In this document: positions 1 to 9,144 of the stretch, piece by piece | Numbering within the stretch: position 1 is the first letter of the stretch | Layout: every line of letters begins with the position of its first letter | Origin: Stutzerimonas stutzeri | GTDB lineage: Bacteria; Pseudomonadota; Gammaproteobacteria; Pseudomonadales; Pseudomonadaceae | NCBI GenBank assembly: GCA_002339675.1 | Contig: DDKB01000014.1 | Span: 1-64,000, forward strand | Length of the DNA stretch: 64,000 bases | Reading direction: 5' to 3' | Notes under the pieces: generated by a model | Seen by the model: only the letters and a program-made list of their open reading frames with translations | The model's database searches: none | Told to the model about the DNA's origin: nothing | Translations under genes and position numbers: made by a program

Positions 1-376
1 TTCCCGCGACGAGGCGCGGACCGTGCAAACGGTGCGCTATGGCACCATCGAGTCGCTGCGACCGGTCAAGCTCGAAGGTACCAAGACGCCTATCGGTACC
101 GGCGCCGGTGCGGTGGTCGGCGGCATCGCCGGCAGCGGCATCGGCGGTGGCCGCGGTAGTGCCGTGGCGGCTGTGATCGGTGCGGTTGCTGGCGGCTTGC
201 TGGGCGCCGCGACCGAGGAGGGCATTACCCGGGCGCAGGGCGTCGAGATCACCGTGCGCGAGGACGATGGCAACATGCGCGCCTATGTTCAGGAGGTCGA
301 GCCCAACCAGGTGTTTCGCGTGGGCCAGCGTGTTCGCATCATGACCGTCAACGGTACCAGCCGCATCGCCCCTTGA
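1..376 (+). CDS. slyB: SlyB/Pcp-type glycine-zipper outer-membrane lipoprotein (5'-truncated by window edge)
   Basis: This is the C-terminal part of a small lipoprotein. The reading frame is open from base 2 (S-R-D-E-A-R before the GTG at 23), so the true start and the lipobox signal peptide lie outside the window. The visible 124 or so residues contain a glycine-zipper two-helix segment (repeated GxxxG/GG steps, roughly codons 35-65) followed by a short soluble C-terminus with V-F-R-V-G-Q-R-V-R-I. This layout is typical of the SlyB/Pcp family, which sits in the outer membrane and contributes to envelope integrity. It stands alone, with about 280 bases before the next gene. The family call is sure. 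The precise paralogue cannot be fixed without the N-terminus. Confidence 0.85.
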   Translation, partial: SRDEARTVQTVRYGTIESLRPVKLEGTKTPIGTGAGAVVGGIAGSGIGGGRGSAVAAVIGAVAGGLLGAATEEGITRAQGVEITVREDDGNMRAYVQEVEPNQVFRVGQRVRIMTVNGTSRIAP

Positions 377-655
377 TCGCCTCGCCGCCCGTCCCGCCTG
401 CGTCATGCGTCGCGAGGCGTTGAGCGCTCTCTCGGTGGCGGCTCGACAGGGTTGCCGCGACAGGCAGGGGCGCTGCAGGTCGGCGCCCCGCAAAGCCTCT
501 GGCGCAGGCCTGTTCGTGTTTCGAAATACTTGAATTCATGACGCTGCGCTGACCGATATGGATAATCCCCGCACATCGTATTGCCGTCGGGCTTTAGCCC
601 GGCCGATCGAAAGGGATAACTGCCGCGTGCGTGCGCGACACAAGGGGTTCTGTTC
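377..655. other. Intergenic region upstream of the Mrp antiporter operon
   Basis: Roughly 280 bases with no gene that I can support; the open frames here are GC-rich antisense shadows. A loose TTGAAT (530-535) and GATAAT (561-566) pair occurs, but the 25-base spacing is too long for a standard sigma-70 promoter. The mnh promoter presumably lies here without an obvious consensus. No hairpin with a T-run follows the slyB-like gene. Confidence 0.4.
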
Positions 656-3448
656 ATGGCGCTTGCGCTGATCATCGCTTTGCCATTCATCGGCATCTGC
701 CTGCCGTTGCTGTTCGAGCGTTTCGGGCGCTCGGCCTGTGCGTTCGGTGCGGGGCTGGCGCCGCTGCTGGCGCTGGTGCTGTTGCTGTCCCAGCGGGCAA
801 CCGTTTTTGCGGGCGAGACGCAGATTCTGACCCTGCCATGGCTTCCGGAGCTGGGGTTGAACCTGAGCTTGCGCCTGGACGGCCTGGGCTTTCTGTTTGC
901 CCTGTTGATCCTCGGCATCGGCCTGCTGGTGATCCTCTACGCGCGCTATTACCTGTCGAAAAGCGAGCCGATGGGACGCTTCTTCAGCTTCTTCCTGCTC
1001 TTCATGGGCGCCATGCTTGGCGTGGTGCTGGCCGAGAACCTGCTCCTGATGCTGATGTTCTGGGAGCTGACCAGTCTCTCCTCGTTCCTGCTTATCGGTT
1101 TCTGGAACCACCGCTCCGACGCCCGTCAGGGTGCACGCATGGCGCTGGCGGTGACGGGCGGGGGAGGGCTCGCACTGCTTGCCGGCATCCTGCTGATCGG
1201 CCATATCGTCGGCAGCTTCGAACTCAGCGCGGTGCTGGCGTCAGGTGATCTGATCCGTGGCAGCGCGTTGTATCCCGTGACGCTGATCCTCATCCTGCTG
1301 GGTGTGTTCACCAAGTCGGCGCAGTTCCCCTTTCACTTCTGGTTGCCGCAGGCCATGGCAGCTCCGACCCCGGTGTCGGCCTTTCTGCACTCGGCCACCA
1401 TGGTCAAGGCCGGCGTTTTCCTGTTGGCTCGCCTCTATCCGGCACTCTCGGACTCGGAATGGTGGTTCTACCTGGTCAGTCTTACCGGTTTGGCGACGCT
1501 GCTGATCGGCGCGGTGCTGGCCCTGTTCCAACACGACCTCAAAGGTCTGCTGGCCTATTCAACGATCAGCCACCTGGGTCTTATCACCTTGCTGTTCGGC
1601 CTGGATTCGCGCTTGGGACCGGTGGCGGCGATCTTCCACATCATCAACCATGCGACCTTCAAGGCTTCGCTGTTCATGGCTGCAGGCATCATCGACCATG
1701 AGACCGGGACGCGCGACATGCGGCGGATCAACGGGATGCTCAAGTACATGCCGCACACGGCGGCGCTGGCGATGGTGGCAAGCCTGGCGATGGCGGGCGT
1801 GCCTCTGCTCAACGGCTTCCTGAGCAAGGAGATGTTCTTCGCCGAGACCCTGGATCAGCACCTGCTCGGCAGCTTCTACTGGACGATTCCAGCCCTGGCG
1901 ACGCTGGCCAGCGCTTTCTCGGTCGCCTATTCGCTGCGCTTTGTGCACGACGTGTTCTTCAATGGCGAGCCCATCGACTTGCCGAAGTACCCGCCGCACG
2001 AGCCGGCCCGCTACATGAAGATTCCGGTGGAGATCCTCGTGTTGCTGTGCCTGCTGGTCGGCATGCTGCCGGCCTACACCGTTGCACCGCTTTTAGCTGC
2101 AGCGGTCGCCGGGAGCCTCGGCGGTGATGTGCCGGAATACAGTCTGGCCATCTGGCATGGGTTCAACCTGCCGCTGGCAATGAGTTTCGTCGCGCTGGGC
2201 GGCGGGCTGCTGATCTACTCCATGCGCAAGTGGGTGTTTCGCTGGTACGAGGGGCTGCCGCGGGTCGACTCGCTGCAGGTGTTCGCACGAGTGGTCAACG
2301 ACATCGCCGCGACCGCGCGCTGGATTACTTCGCGCATGGAAAACGGCTCGCTGCAACGCTACCTGGCGCTGGTGCTGCTCAGTGCGCTGCTGCTGGTGAT
2401 CTATGCGCTGACCCCGCTGCAGTCCTTGCGCGGGGTGGTGCCGATGACTCCGCTCGATGGCATCACCGTGCTTGGATTGGTGTTGCTGGGGCTGGCGTCG
2501 GTCACGACGGTGGTGCTTCATCGGCGTCGGCTCACGGCGCTGATGGTGCTGAGCGTGGTCGGCCTGCTGGTGGCACTGGTGTTCGCCCGGTATTCGGCGC
2601 CGGATCTGGCGCTGACGCAGATCTCGGTGGAGATGGTGACCATCATCCTGCTGATCCTTGCGCTGTTCTTCATGCCGGACCGGACGCCGGTGGAATCAAG
2701 CAGCCTGCGCAGCTTTCGCGACCTGATCCTGGCCGGCTCCGTCGGCACGCTGCTGGCACTGCTCGCCTATGCGGTGCTGACCCGCCCGTACGACAGCATC
2801 GCGTCGTTCTTTCTCGACAACAGCGTGCCGGGCGGAGGTGGACGCAATGTGGTGAACGTTATTCTGGTGGACTTCCGCGGCTTCGACACGCTCGGCGAAA
2901 TCTCGGTGCTGGCGATTGCAGCGGTCGGCATCTACGGGTTGCTCCATGGGTTGCGCCTGCCGCATCCGGTGCGCGACTACGTCGGCCGGCTGTGGTCCAC
3001 CGACCGTCACCCAATGGTGCTCGACACCTTGTCACGCGTGCTGCTGCCGATGGCCTTGCTGGTCTCCGCGTTCATCTTCCTGCGCGGCCACAACCTGCCC
3101 GGTGGCGGCTTCATCTCCGGGCTGATCACCGCGATCGCGCTGATCCTGCAGTACATCTCACACGGGGTGGTCTGGGCGCAACGCCGCCAGCCGTTCAGTT
3201 ACCACAGCGTCGCGGGCCTGGGCGTGCTGGTGGCCGGACTCACCGGGCTCGGCAGCTGGCTTTTCGGCCGGCCGTTCCTGACGTCCGCATTCGGCCATTT
3301 CAAGCTTCCGCTGGTGGGCGAGTTCGAGCTGGCCACCGCTATGCTGTTCGACCTGGGGGTCTACCTGACGGTAGTGGGCGCGACCTTGTTGATCCTGTCC
3401 AACCTGGCCCACGTCAGCCAGGACGAGTCGTGCAAGGAGGTGCTCTGA
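656..3448 (+). CDS. mnhA: Monovalent cation/H+ antiporter subunit A, fused A-B form
   Basis: The large subunit of the Mrp/Mnh/Sha/Pha multisubunit Na+(K+)/H+ antiporter in the inner membrane (930 aa). The N-terminal two thirds is NuoL-like, with the conserved TM5 glutamate (E137 in F-W-E-L-T-S) and the TM7 lysine (K220 in V-F-T-K-S-A-Q-F-P). The C-terminal part carries the MbhD/MbhE-like helices and an MnhB-like domain (H-N-L-P-G-G-G-F-I-S-G near residue 810). This explains why no separate subunit B gene follows, and it matches the six-gene pseudomonad sha/pha arrangement. It is the first gene of the operon; its TGA overlaps the ATG of subunit C by one base. It likely serves pH and sodium tolerance. 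Synonyms are shaA, phaAB and mrpA. Confidence 0.96.
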   Translation: MALALIIALPFIGICLPLLFERFGRSACAFGAGLAPLLALVLLLSQRATVFAGETQILTLPWLPELGLNLSLRLDGLGFLFALLILGIGLLVILYARYYLSKSEPMGRFFSFFLLFMGAMLGVVLAENLLLMLMFWELTSLSSFLLIGFWNHRSDARQGARMALAVTGGGGLALLAGILLIGHIVGSFELSAVLASGDLIRGSALYPVTLILILLGVFTKSAQFPFHFWLPQAMAAPTPVSAFLHSATMVKAGVFLLARLYPALSDSEWWFYLVSLTGLATLLIGAVLALFQHDLKGLLAYSTISHLGLITLLFGLDSRLGPVAAIFHIINHATFKASLFMAAGIIDHETGTRDMRRINGMLKYMPHTAALAMVASLAMAGVPLLNGFLSKEMFFAETLDQHLLGSFYWTIPALATLASAFSVAYSLRFVHDVFFNGEPIDLPKYPPHEPARYMKIPVEILVLLCLLVGMLPAYTVAPLLAAAVAGSLGGDVPEYSLAIWHGFNLPLAMSFVALGGGLLIYSMRKWVFRWYEGLPRVDSLQVFARVVNDIAATARWITSRMENGSLQRYLALVLLSALLLVIYALTPLQSLRGVVPMTPLDGITVLGLVLLGLASVTTVVLHRRRLTALMVLSVVGLLVALVFARYSAPDLALTQISVEMVTIILLILALFFMPDRTPVESSSLRSFRDLILAGSVGTLLALLAYAVLTRPYDSIASFFLDNSVPGGGGRNVVNVILVDFRGFDTLGEISVLAIAAVGIYGLLHGLRLPHPVRDYVGRLWSTDRHPMVLDTLSRVLLPMALLVSAFIFLRGHNLPGGGFISGLITAIALILQYISHGVVWAQRRQPFSYHSVAGLGVLVAGLTGLGSWLFGRPFLTSAFGHFKLPLVGEFELATAMLFDLGVYLTVVGATLLILSNLAHVSQDESCKEVL

Positions 3449-3777
3449 TGGAAGCGGTCTATGCGATCACGCTTGGTGTGATGATGGCCAGCGGCGTGTA
3501 TCTGCTGCTTCGCGCCCGGATCTTTCCGGTGGTCATGGGGCTGACGCTGATTTCTTACGCGGTGAACCTGTTCATCTTCGCCATGGGCCGCCTGGCGACC
3601 GGTATCCCGGCCATCGTCGGGGCGAGCGCAGAGTACGGTGACCCGCTTCCGCAGGCGCTGGTGCTGACTGCGATCGTGATCGGTTTCGCCATGACCGCGT
3701 TCGTCGTGGTGCTGTCGCTGCGCGGCCTCGGCGAGCTGCGCACCGATCATGTCGACGGCCGGGAGCCGCGCGAATGA
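3448..3777 (+). CDS. mnhC: Mrp/Mnh antiporter subunit C (NuoK-like)
   Basis: A 109-aa NuoK-like membrane subunit with three hydrophobic helices (about residues 2-24, 28-50 and 70-95). A buried P-L-P-Q-A-L-V-L-T-A-I-V-I-G stretch before the last helix is the family signature. The ATG at 3448 overlaps the stop of subunit A and has a good ribosome binding site (AAGGAGG at 3434-3440). Its own stop overlaps subunit D by four bases (ATGA). Translation is therefore coupled through A-C-D, as expected for subunits of one complex. The NuoK homology suggests it forms part of the membrane interface between A and D. Confidence 0.95.
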   Translation: MEAVYAITLGVMMASGVYLLLRARIFPVVMGLTLISYAVNLFIFAMGRLATGIPAIVGASAEYGDPLPQALVLTAIVIGFAMTAFVVVLSLRGLGELRTDHVDGREPRE

Positions 3778-5276
3778 GCCACGCCTTGATCCTGCCGTTC
3801 CTGGTGCCGCTGCTTGCCGGCTGTGTATTGCTGCTGGCGCATCGGCGAGGGCTGGCGCTCAAACGCGGATTGTCCCTGGCCGCGACCTGGGCCCTGTTGC
3901 CGCTGGCGATCGTGCTGCTGGTGCAGGCCGACTCCGGCGTGTTGTCGGTCTATCGGCTGGGCGACTGGCAGCCGCCATTCGGTATCGTGCTGGTGCTCGA
4001 TCGCCTGAGTGCGCTGATGGTCACGGTCACGGCCGTGCTGGCCGGTTTCGCGTTGCTCTATGCCGTGCGCGGCGACGACGAGCGGGGGCCAAACTTCCAC
4101 GCGCTGTTCCAGTTTCAGTTGGCTGGCATCAATGGTGCCTTCCTCACCGGCGATCTGTTCAACCTCTTCGTGTTCTTCGAAATTCTGCTGATCGCGTCCT
4201 ACGCCCTGCTGGTGCATGGGCAGGGGCCCAAGCGTGTCCAGGCCGGCATACATTACGTTGTGCTGAACCTGCTCGGCTCGTCGCTCTTCCTGATCGGCGT
4301 CAGCATGCTGTATGGCCTGACCGGCACCCTGAACATGGCCGATCTCGCCGTGCGGGTCGGTTTAGCGGACCCGGCCGAGGCGCCGTTGCTGGCCGCGGCC
4401 GGCTTCCTCTTGTTGGTGGTGTTCGGGCTCAAGGCCGCTATTCTGCCCCTGTACTTCTGGTTGCCGCGCGCATACGCCTCGGCCACCGCGCCGGTGGCAG
4501 CGCTGTTCGCGATCATGACCAAGCTCGGCCTCTATGCCATCGTCCGGGTGTTCGTCCTGGTGTTCGGCAGCGAGGCCGGGGTGCTCAGCAACATGGTGCT
4601 CGACTGGCTGTGGCCGCTGGCGATGCTCACCCTGGCGGGCGGTGTTTTCGGCGCGCTGGCTGCGCGCAACCTGCAAATCCTGCTCGCCTACCTGGTGGTG
4701 GTTTCGGTCGGAACGCTGCTTGCTGGCGTCGCGCTGGGCAGCGCGGCGGGCCTGGCGGCAGCGCTCTATTACCTGCTGCACAGCACCCTGGTATCCGGTG
4801 GCCTGTTCCTGCTCGCCGATATCATCGCCCGTCAGCGTGGCGACACCGCCTCGGAGCTGATCTCGGCGCCTGCGCTGAAGCAGCCGCTGCTGCTCGGGAC
4901 GCTGTTTTTCGCCGCAGCGATCTCGATCGCCGGGCTTCCGCCGTTCTCGGGCTTTCTTGGCAAGGTCATGTTGCTGCGCGCGGTGCCGAACGGCATGGAC
5001 GCCGCGATCCTCTGGCCTGTGGTGCTGATCGGCGGCCTGGGCATGCTGATCGCGCTAAGTCGTGCGGGCAGCATGCTGTTCTGGCGCCCGAGCGAGGCCG
5101 TCAGCGTTGGTCGGCCCGCCGACCGCATGCGCGTCGTGGCGGCGCTGGGGCTGCTGCTTGGCAGCGTGGTGCTGGTGGTCGCGGCGCAGCCGATCCAGGC
5201 CTATGCCCAGGCCACCGCGTCGCAGTTGCTTGACCTGGCGCCTTATCTGCAGATCGTCCGGGGGCAAGGCCTATGA
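3774..5276 (+). CDS. mnhD: Mrp/Mnh antiporter subunit D (NuoM/NuoN-like)
   Basis: A 500-aa polytopic proton-channel subunit homologous to NuoM/NuoN of complex I. The key glutamate of TM5 (E136 in V-F-F-E-I-L-L) and the TM7 lysine (K220 in G-L-K-A-A-I-L-P) are both present, so the antiporter module looks catalytically complete. About 14 hydrophobic segments span the sequence. The start overlaps subunit C (ATGA) and the end overlaps subunit E by four bases. Length and residues are normal for the family. Confidence 0.96.
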   Translation: MSHALILPFLVPLLAGCVLLLAHRRGLALKRGLSLAATWALLPLAIVLLVQADSGVLSVYRLGDWQPPFGIVLVLDRLSALMVTVTAVLAGFALLYAVRGDDERGPNFHALFQFQLAGINGAFLTGDLFNLFVFFEILLIASYALLVHGQGPKRVQAGIHYVVLNLLGSSLFLIGVSMLYGLTGTLNMADLAVRVGLADPAEAPLLAAAGFLLLVVFGLKAAILPLYFWLPRAYASATAPVAALFAIMTKLGLYAIVRVFVLVFGSEAGVLSNMVLDWLWPLAMLTLAGGVFGALAARNLQILLAYLVVVSVGTLLAGVALGSAAGLAAALYYLLHSTLVSGGLFLLADIIARQRGDTASELISAPALKQPLLLGTLFFAAAISIAGLPPFSGFLGKVMLLRAVPNGMDAAILWPVVLIGGLGMLIALSRAGSMLFWRPSEAVSVGRPADRMRVVAALGLLLGSVVLVVAAQPIQAYAQATASQLLDLAPYLQIVRGQGL

Positions 5277-5773
5277 GATCGCGTCTTTTGCCAAACCCGA
5301 CGCTAACCTTGCTGCTGGCGCTTCTCTGGCTGATGCTCAACAACACCTGGAGCTTCGGTCATGCACTGCTCGGGTTGTTTCTTGGCTGGGCCATCCCGTT
5401 GCTGGTCCAAGGCTTCCTGATCGACCTGCCAAAGGTCCGCCAGCCGCTGCGGCTCTGTGGATTCTGCCTGAAGGTCTTCTATGACATCGGGGTCGCCAAC
5501 CTGCACGTGGCCAAGTTGGTGATGGGGCCGACCGCGCGGCTGCAGCCGGCATTCGTCGAGGTGCCGATGGAGATCGAACACCCGTTTGTGCTGGCGATGC
5601 TGACCAGCATCATATCGCTCACCCCGGGTACGGTGTCTGCAGCCCTGCGTGCGGACCACCGCTTGCTGCTGATCCATGCGCTCGATGCGCCGGATGCCCA
5701 GGCCCTGGTGATCGAGGTAAAGACCCGCTACGAAAAGCCGCTGCTGGAGATGTTCGAATGCTCGCGTACGTGA
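5273..5773 (+). CDS. mnhE: Mrp/Mnh antiporter subunit E
   Basis: A 166-aa small subunit of the antiporter. It has two N-terminal hydrophobic hairpin helices (about residues 12-44), a third near 60-80 and a soluble C-terminal domain containing the family motif S-L-T-P-G-T-V-S-A (near 120). Subunit E is required for assembly and stability of the complex in characterised systems. Its start overlaps subunit D (ATGA) and its 3' end overlaps subunit F by 16 bases, which implies strict translational coupling. Confidence 0.94.
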   Translation: MRSRLLPNPTLTLLLALLWLMLNNTWSFGHALLGLFLGWAIPLLVQGFLIDLPKVRQPLRLCGFCLKVFYDIGVANLHVAKLVMGPTARLQPAFVEVPMEIEHPFVLAMLTSIISLTPGTVSAALRADHRLLLIHALDAPDAQALVIEVKTRYEKPLLEMFECSRT

Positions 5774-6027
5774 TTCCGCTATGCATGACGCTGATCGGGC
5801 TGGGCGCCGTGCTGAACGTCATTCGCCTGGTCAAGGGGCCAGACATGCCGGACCGTGTGCTGGCGCTGGATACCCTGTACATCAACGCGCTGGCGATGAT
5901 CATCCTGTTCGGCATCTGGCTGGCCTCGGACCTGTTCTTCGAGGCGGCGCTGCTGATTGCCGTGATGGGTTTCGTCGGGACCGTCGCGGTGGCAAAGCAT
6001 CTGCTGCACGGCGAAATCATCGACTGA
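5758..6027 (+). CDS. mnhF: Mrp/Mnh antiporter subunit F
   Basis: An 89-aa subunit with three transmembrane helices and the family signature R-L-V-K-G-P-D-M-P-D-R-V-L-A-L-D after the first helix. The ATG at 5758 lies inside the end of mnhE, out of frame with it. The next gene follows after nine bases with a GGGAAGAG ribosome binding site. In the Mrp family, subunit F has been linked to transport of other solutes as well as to the complex; nothing here argues for a special role. Confidence 0.94.
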   Translation: MLAYVIPLCMTLIGLGAVLNVIRLVKGPDMPDRVLALDTLYINALAMIILFGIWLASDLFFEAALLIAVMGFVGTVAVAKHLLHGEIID

Positions 6028-6036
6028 GGGAAGAGC

Positions 6037-6366
6037 ATGTCGTTCTGGATCGAGTTGCTGGTATGCGCGTTTCTGCTGGTGGGCAGCGTGTTCGCACTGG
6101 TTGGCGCTGTTGGGCTTTACCGCCTGCCGGATTTCTTCACCCGCCTGCACGGGCCGACGAAGGCCTCCACCATGGGCGTGGGTGGCATCGTCCTCGGGTC
6201 GATGATCTTCTTTTCCAGTCAGGGCAATGGCCTCAGCCTTCATGAATTGCTGATCACGCTGTTCCTGTTTCTGACCGCGCCGGTCAGCGCCCACGTCCTG
6301 GCCAAGGCAGCGATGCAGCAGAAGCTGCCCTACACCGAGCGCACCCACGGCAAGCCCTGGGACTGA
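6037..6366 (+). CDS. mnhG: Mrp/Mnh antiporter subunit G
   Basis: A 109-aa last subunit of the antiporter operon with three hydrophobic helices and the diagnostic R-L-P-D-F-F-T-R-L-H-G-P-T-K-A-S-T between helices one and two. It completes a set A(B)CDEFG, so the complex is predicted to be functional. The operon ends here; the convergent glnD gene stops 37 bases downstream. No convincing T-run terminator was seen in that short gap. Confidence 0.94.
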   Translation: MSFWIELLVCAFLLVGSVFALVGAVGLYRLPDFFTRLHGPTKASTMGVGGIVLGSMIFFSSQGNGLSLHELLITLFLFLTAPVSAHVLAKAAMQQKLPYTERTHGKPWD

Positions 6367-6403
6367 GCCGCCACGCGTCGGGCCCGCAGCACAGCGCCTG
6401 GCT

Positions 6404-9106
6404 TCATATCGCGAAGCTGCTTGGCGAAGGCTGGTGCTCGTTATCCTGGGATAGCTGCTGGATCATCGCCTGCTGCAGCTGCATGCACAGTTGCGGGTCG
6501 GACAGCGGCTGGTTGTCCGCGTTGGTCACGAAGAATACGTCTTCGACCCGCTCGCCAAGGGTCGCGATCTTGGCGTTCTGCACCGAAAGGTCAAAATCGA
6601 GAAACAGCTGGCCGATGCGCGCCAGAAGGCCAGGGCGGTCGGGCGCCACCACTTGGATGATCGTCTGCGGTCGCTGCATGTCATTGTGGATGGTGACCTG
6701 CGGTGGAAAGGCGAAGTGCTTGAGCTGCCGGGGCACACGCTTCTGGATGATGGTCAGGTAGTCGTCAGGGTTGCGCAGCGCAGTGATCAGCCCTTGGCGG
6801 ATTTCCTCGGTGCGCTCCGGGTCGTTGCCAATGGGCGTACCGTCGGCATCCAGCACGATGTAGGTGTCCAGGGTGAACTGGCTGCTGGAGGTGATGATGC
6901 GAGCGTCGTGGATGTTCAGATTGAGCTGGTCCATTGCCGCTACCGTCACCGCGAAGAAATCGTGCTGGTCGGGCGCGTAGATGAAAATCTGCGTGCCGCC
7001 CTCGAACTCGCGCTGGGTGGTTTCCTTGATCAGTACCAGCGGGCCACCGTCGCTCGGGTGCTCGATGATGGCTTCGGTATGCCAGGCGACATCGGTGGAG
7101 CTGTGGCGCATGAAATAGTCGTCGCCCAGTTGCGACCAGAGCTGTTCGGCGTCGTCCGGGTCGGTGCCGTTGCGCACCAGGCTGTCGAGCGCGGCGCGCT
7201 GTGTCTGGCGGATCTGCTCCTCGCGGTCGAGCGGGTTCTCCAGGCCACGCCGCAGGGCTCGCTTGGTCTCGGTGTAGAGCTGTCGCAGCAGGCTGGCCCG
7301 CCAGGAATTCCAGAGGGTAGGATTGGTCGCGTTGATGTCCGCGACGGTTAGCACGTAGAGGTAGTCCAGGTGGGTTTCGTCACCCACCAACTGGGCGAAG
7401 TCGTTGATCACCTGCGGGTCGGAGAGGTCCTTGCGCTGGGCTGTGGTTGACATCACCAGGTGGTGTTGCACCAGCCAGACTACCAGGCGCGTGTCCCAGG
7501 CCGGCAACTTGTGGCGCACGCAGAAACCTTCGGCGTCGGCGGCACCCAGTTCCGAGTGATCCCCGCCGCGGCCCTTGGCGATGTCGTGATACAGCCCGGC
7601 GATGTAGATCAGTTCCGGCTTTGGCAGGCGCTCCACCAGCTTGCTGGCCAGCGGATACTTTTCGGCCACGCCCGGCTTGCTCAGCTTGCGCAGGTACTTG
7701 ATGACGTTGAGCGTGTGCGCATCGACCGTATAGATGTGGAAGAGGTCGTGCTGCATCTGCCCGACGATGTGGCCGAACTCCGGCAGGTAGCGCCCAAGGA
7801 TCCCGTAGCGGTTCATCCGCCGCAGGTTGCGGTGAATGCCTTCCTTGCACTTGAACAGCTCGACGAACAGGCTGGTGTTACGGATATCGCTGCGAAAGTC
7901 GTCGTCGATGAGATGCCGGTGGTCACGCAGCAGCCGGATGGTCTCGGCACGCACGCCCTGGATCTCGGGATGTTGCGCCAACAGCACGAAAATCTCGAGG
8001 ATCGCGAAGGGCCTGCGCTTGAACACGCGGTCGTCGGTCACCTCGAGGTAACCGTCGCGCACCAGGAATCGGCTGTTGAGCGGCACGGCCTTGCCGCTGT
8101 CGCCTTCCCAGAGAATCACCTCGGCGAAGTGCTGCCCTACCAGGTCGCTGAGTTCGGAAATGCTCATCACGACGCGGTAGTACTTCTGCATGAAGCGTTC
8201 GATGGCCAGCTTGGCGTCGCTGTCTTCATAGCCGAGCAGTGCCGCCAGGCTGCGCTGATGGTCAAACAGCAGGCGATCCTCGGCGCGGCCGGCGAGCATG
8301 TGCAGCCCGTAGCGGACGCGCCAGATGAATTCCTGCCCGGACACGAGCAGCGAATACTCGCCTTCGGTCAGGAAGCCCTGATCGAGTATCGCCCCCAGGT
8401 TGAGGCTGCCGAACTGCCGGCGGGCAATCCAGAGGATGGTCTGGATGTCGCGCAGCCCGCCCGGGGAGCCCTTGACGTTCGGCTCCAGGTTGTACTCGGT
8501 GTTGTTGTATTTGGAATGACGAGCGGCCTGCTCGTTGCGCTTGGCGAGAAAAAATTCCTTGCTCGGCCACATCTCGGCAGGGCTGGTGACCTGAAGCATA
8601 CGCTGCCTCAGGTGCTCGGGTCCGGCGATGGTGCGGCTCTCCATCAGGTTGGTGATCACGGTCAGGTCGGCGCGCGCTTCTTCGGCGCATTCCTCGACCG
8701 AGCGCACGCTTTGCCCGACCTCCAGCCCGATGTCCCAGAGCAGGGTGAGAAAGCCCTCGATGGCGTCGCGCTGGCCTTCCTTGTCGGCTTTATCCAGCAG
8801 GATCAGCAGGTCGATGTCGGAGAAGGGGTGCAGTTCGCCGCGGCCGTAGCCGCCCACCGCTACCAGTGCGATCTCGGCGTCGTCGCGCCAGTCGAAGCGT
8901 TCCCAGGCCGCCCGGAGGATCTGGTCGACGAACCAGGCGCGGCCCTCGATCAGGCGGCGGATATCGTGGCCGGCCAGGTAGCGTGCATCGAGCACCTCTC
9001 GGGCCTGGCGGATGACCTTCTTGAACGCGGCGATGGGGCTGGCCTTGAGGGCCAGTTCGGCCTGGAACTGGCTGCGGTCGAACAGTTCTGAATCGGTCTG
9101 GCTCAT
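6404..9106 (-). CDS. glnD: [Protein-PII] uridylyltransferase / uridylyl-removing enzyme
   Basis: A 900-aa bifunctional nitrogen sensor that uridylylates PII proteins (GlnB/GlnK) when glutamine is low and removes UMP when glutamine is high. The order is canonical: a nucleotidyltransferase domain with G-G-Y-G-R-G-E-L-H-P-F-S-D-I-D (about residues 85-99), an HD hydrolase domain with L-Y-H-D-I-A-K-G-R-G-G-D-H (about residue 510), and two C-terminal ACT domains (the second includes D-R-P-G-L-L-A-R-I near 825). All key residues are visible. It lies beside map, as in other pseudomonads. The amt gene at the far end of this window is a likely downstream target of the same PII/NtrC circuit. Confidence 0.97.
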   Translation of the reverse strand: MSQTDSELFDRSQFQAELALKASPIAAFKKVIRQAREVLDARYLAGHDIRRLIEGRAWFVDQILRAAWERFDWRDDAEIALVAVGGYGRGELHPFSDIDLLILLDKADKEGQRDAIEGFLTLLWDIGLEVGQSVRSVEECAEEARADLTVITNLMESRTIAGPEHLRQRMLQVTSPAEMWPSKEFFLAKRNEQAARHSKYNNTEYNLEPNVKGSPGGLRDIQTILWIARRQFGSLNLGAILDQGFLTEGEYSLLVSGQEFIWRVRYGLHMLAGRAEDRLLFDHQRSLAALLGYEDSDAKLAIERFMQKYYRVVMSISELSDLVGQHFAEVILWEGDSGKAVPLNSRFLVRDGYLEVTDDRVFKRRPFAILEIFVLLAQHPEIQGVRAETIRLLRDHRHLIDDDFRSDIRNTSLFVELFKCKEGIHRNLRRMNRYGILGRYLPEFGHIVGQMQHDLFHIYTVDAHTLNVIKYLRKLSKPGVAEKYPLASKLVERLPKPELIYIAGLYHDIAKGRGGDHSELGAADAEGFCVRHKLPAWDTRLVVWLVQHHLVMSTTAQRKDLSDPQVINDFAQLVGDETHLDYLYVLTVADINATNPTLWNSWRASLLRQLYTETKRALRRGLENPLDREEQIRQTQRAALDSLVRNGTDPDDAEQLWSQLGDDYFMRHSSTDVAWHTEAIIEHPSDGGPLVLIKETTQREFEGGTQIFIYAPDQHDFFAVTVAAMDQLNLNIHDARIITSSSQFTLDTYIVLDADGTPIGNDPERTEEIRQGLITALRNPDDYLTIIQKRVPRQLKHFAFPPQVTIHNDMQRPQTIIQVVAPDRPGLLARIGQLFLDFDLSVQNAKIATLGERVEDVFFVTNADNQPLSDPQLCMQLQQAMIQQLSQDNEHQPSPSSFAI

Positions 9107-9144
9107 GCCACGCCCTCGGTCAAAGCGTCAGGGTCGCACGCCGC

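Noticed and set aside
2230..3777. 515-codon frame containing mnhC
   Set aside because: Only the last 109 codons (mnhC) are real; the rest overlaps mnhA in another frame.
3749..5233. 494-codon frame overlapping mnhD
   Set aside because: Shadow in the +2 frame of a certain subunit D gene.
7460..9091. 543-codon plus-strand frame opposite glnD
   Set aside because: glnD has all domains intact; the opposing frame shows no family features.
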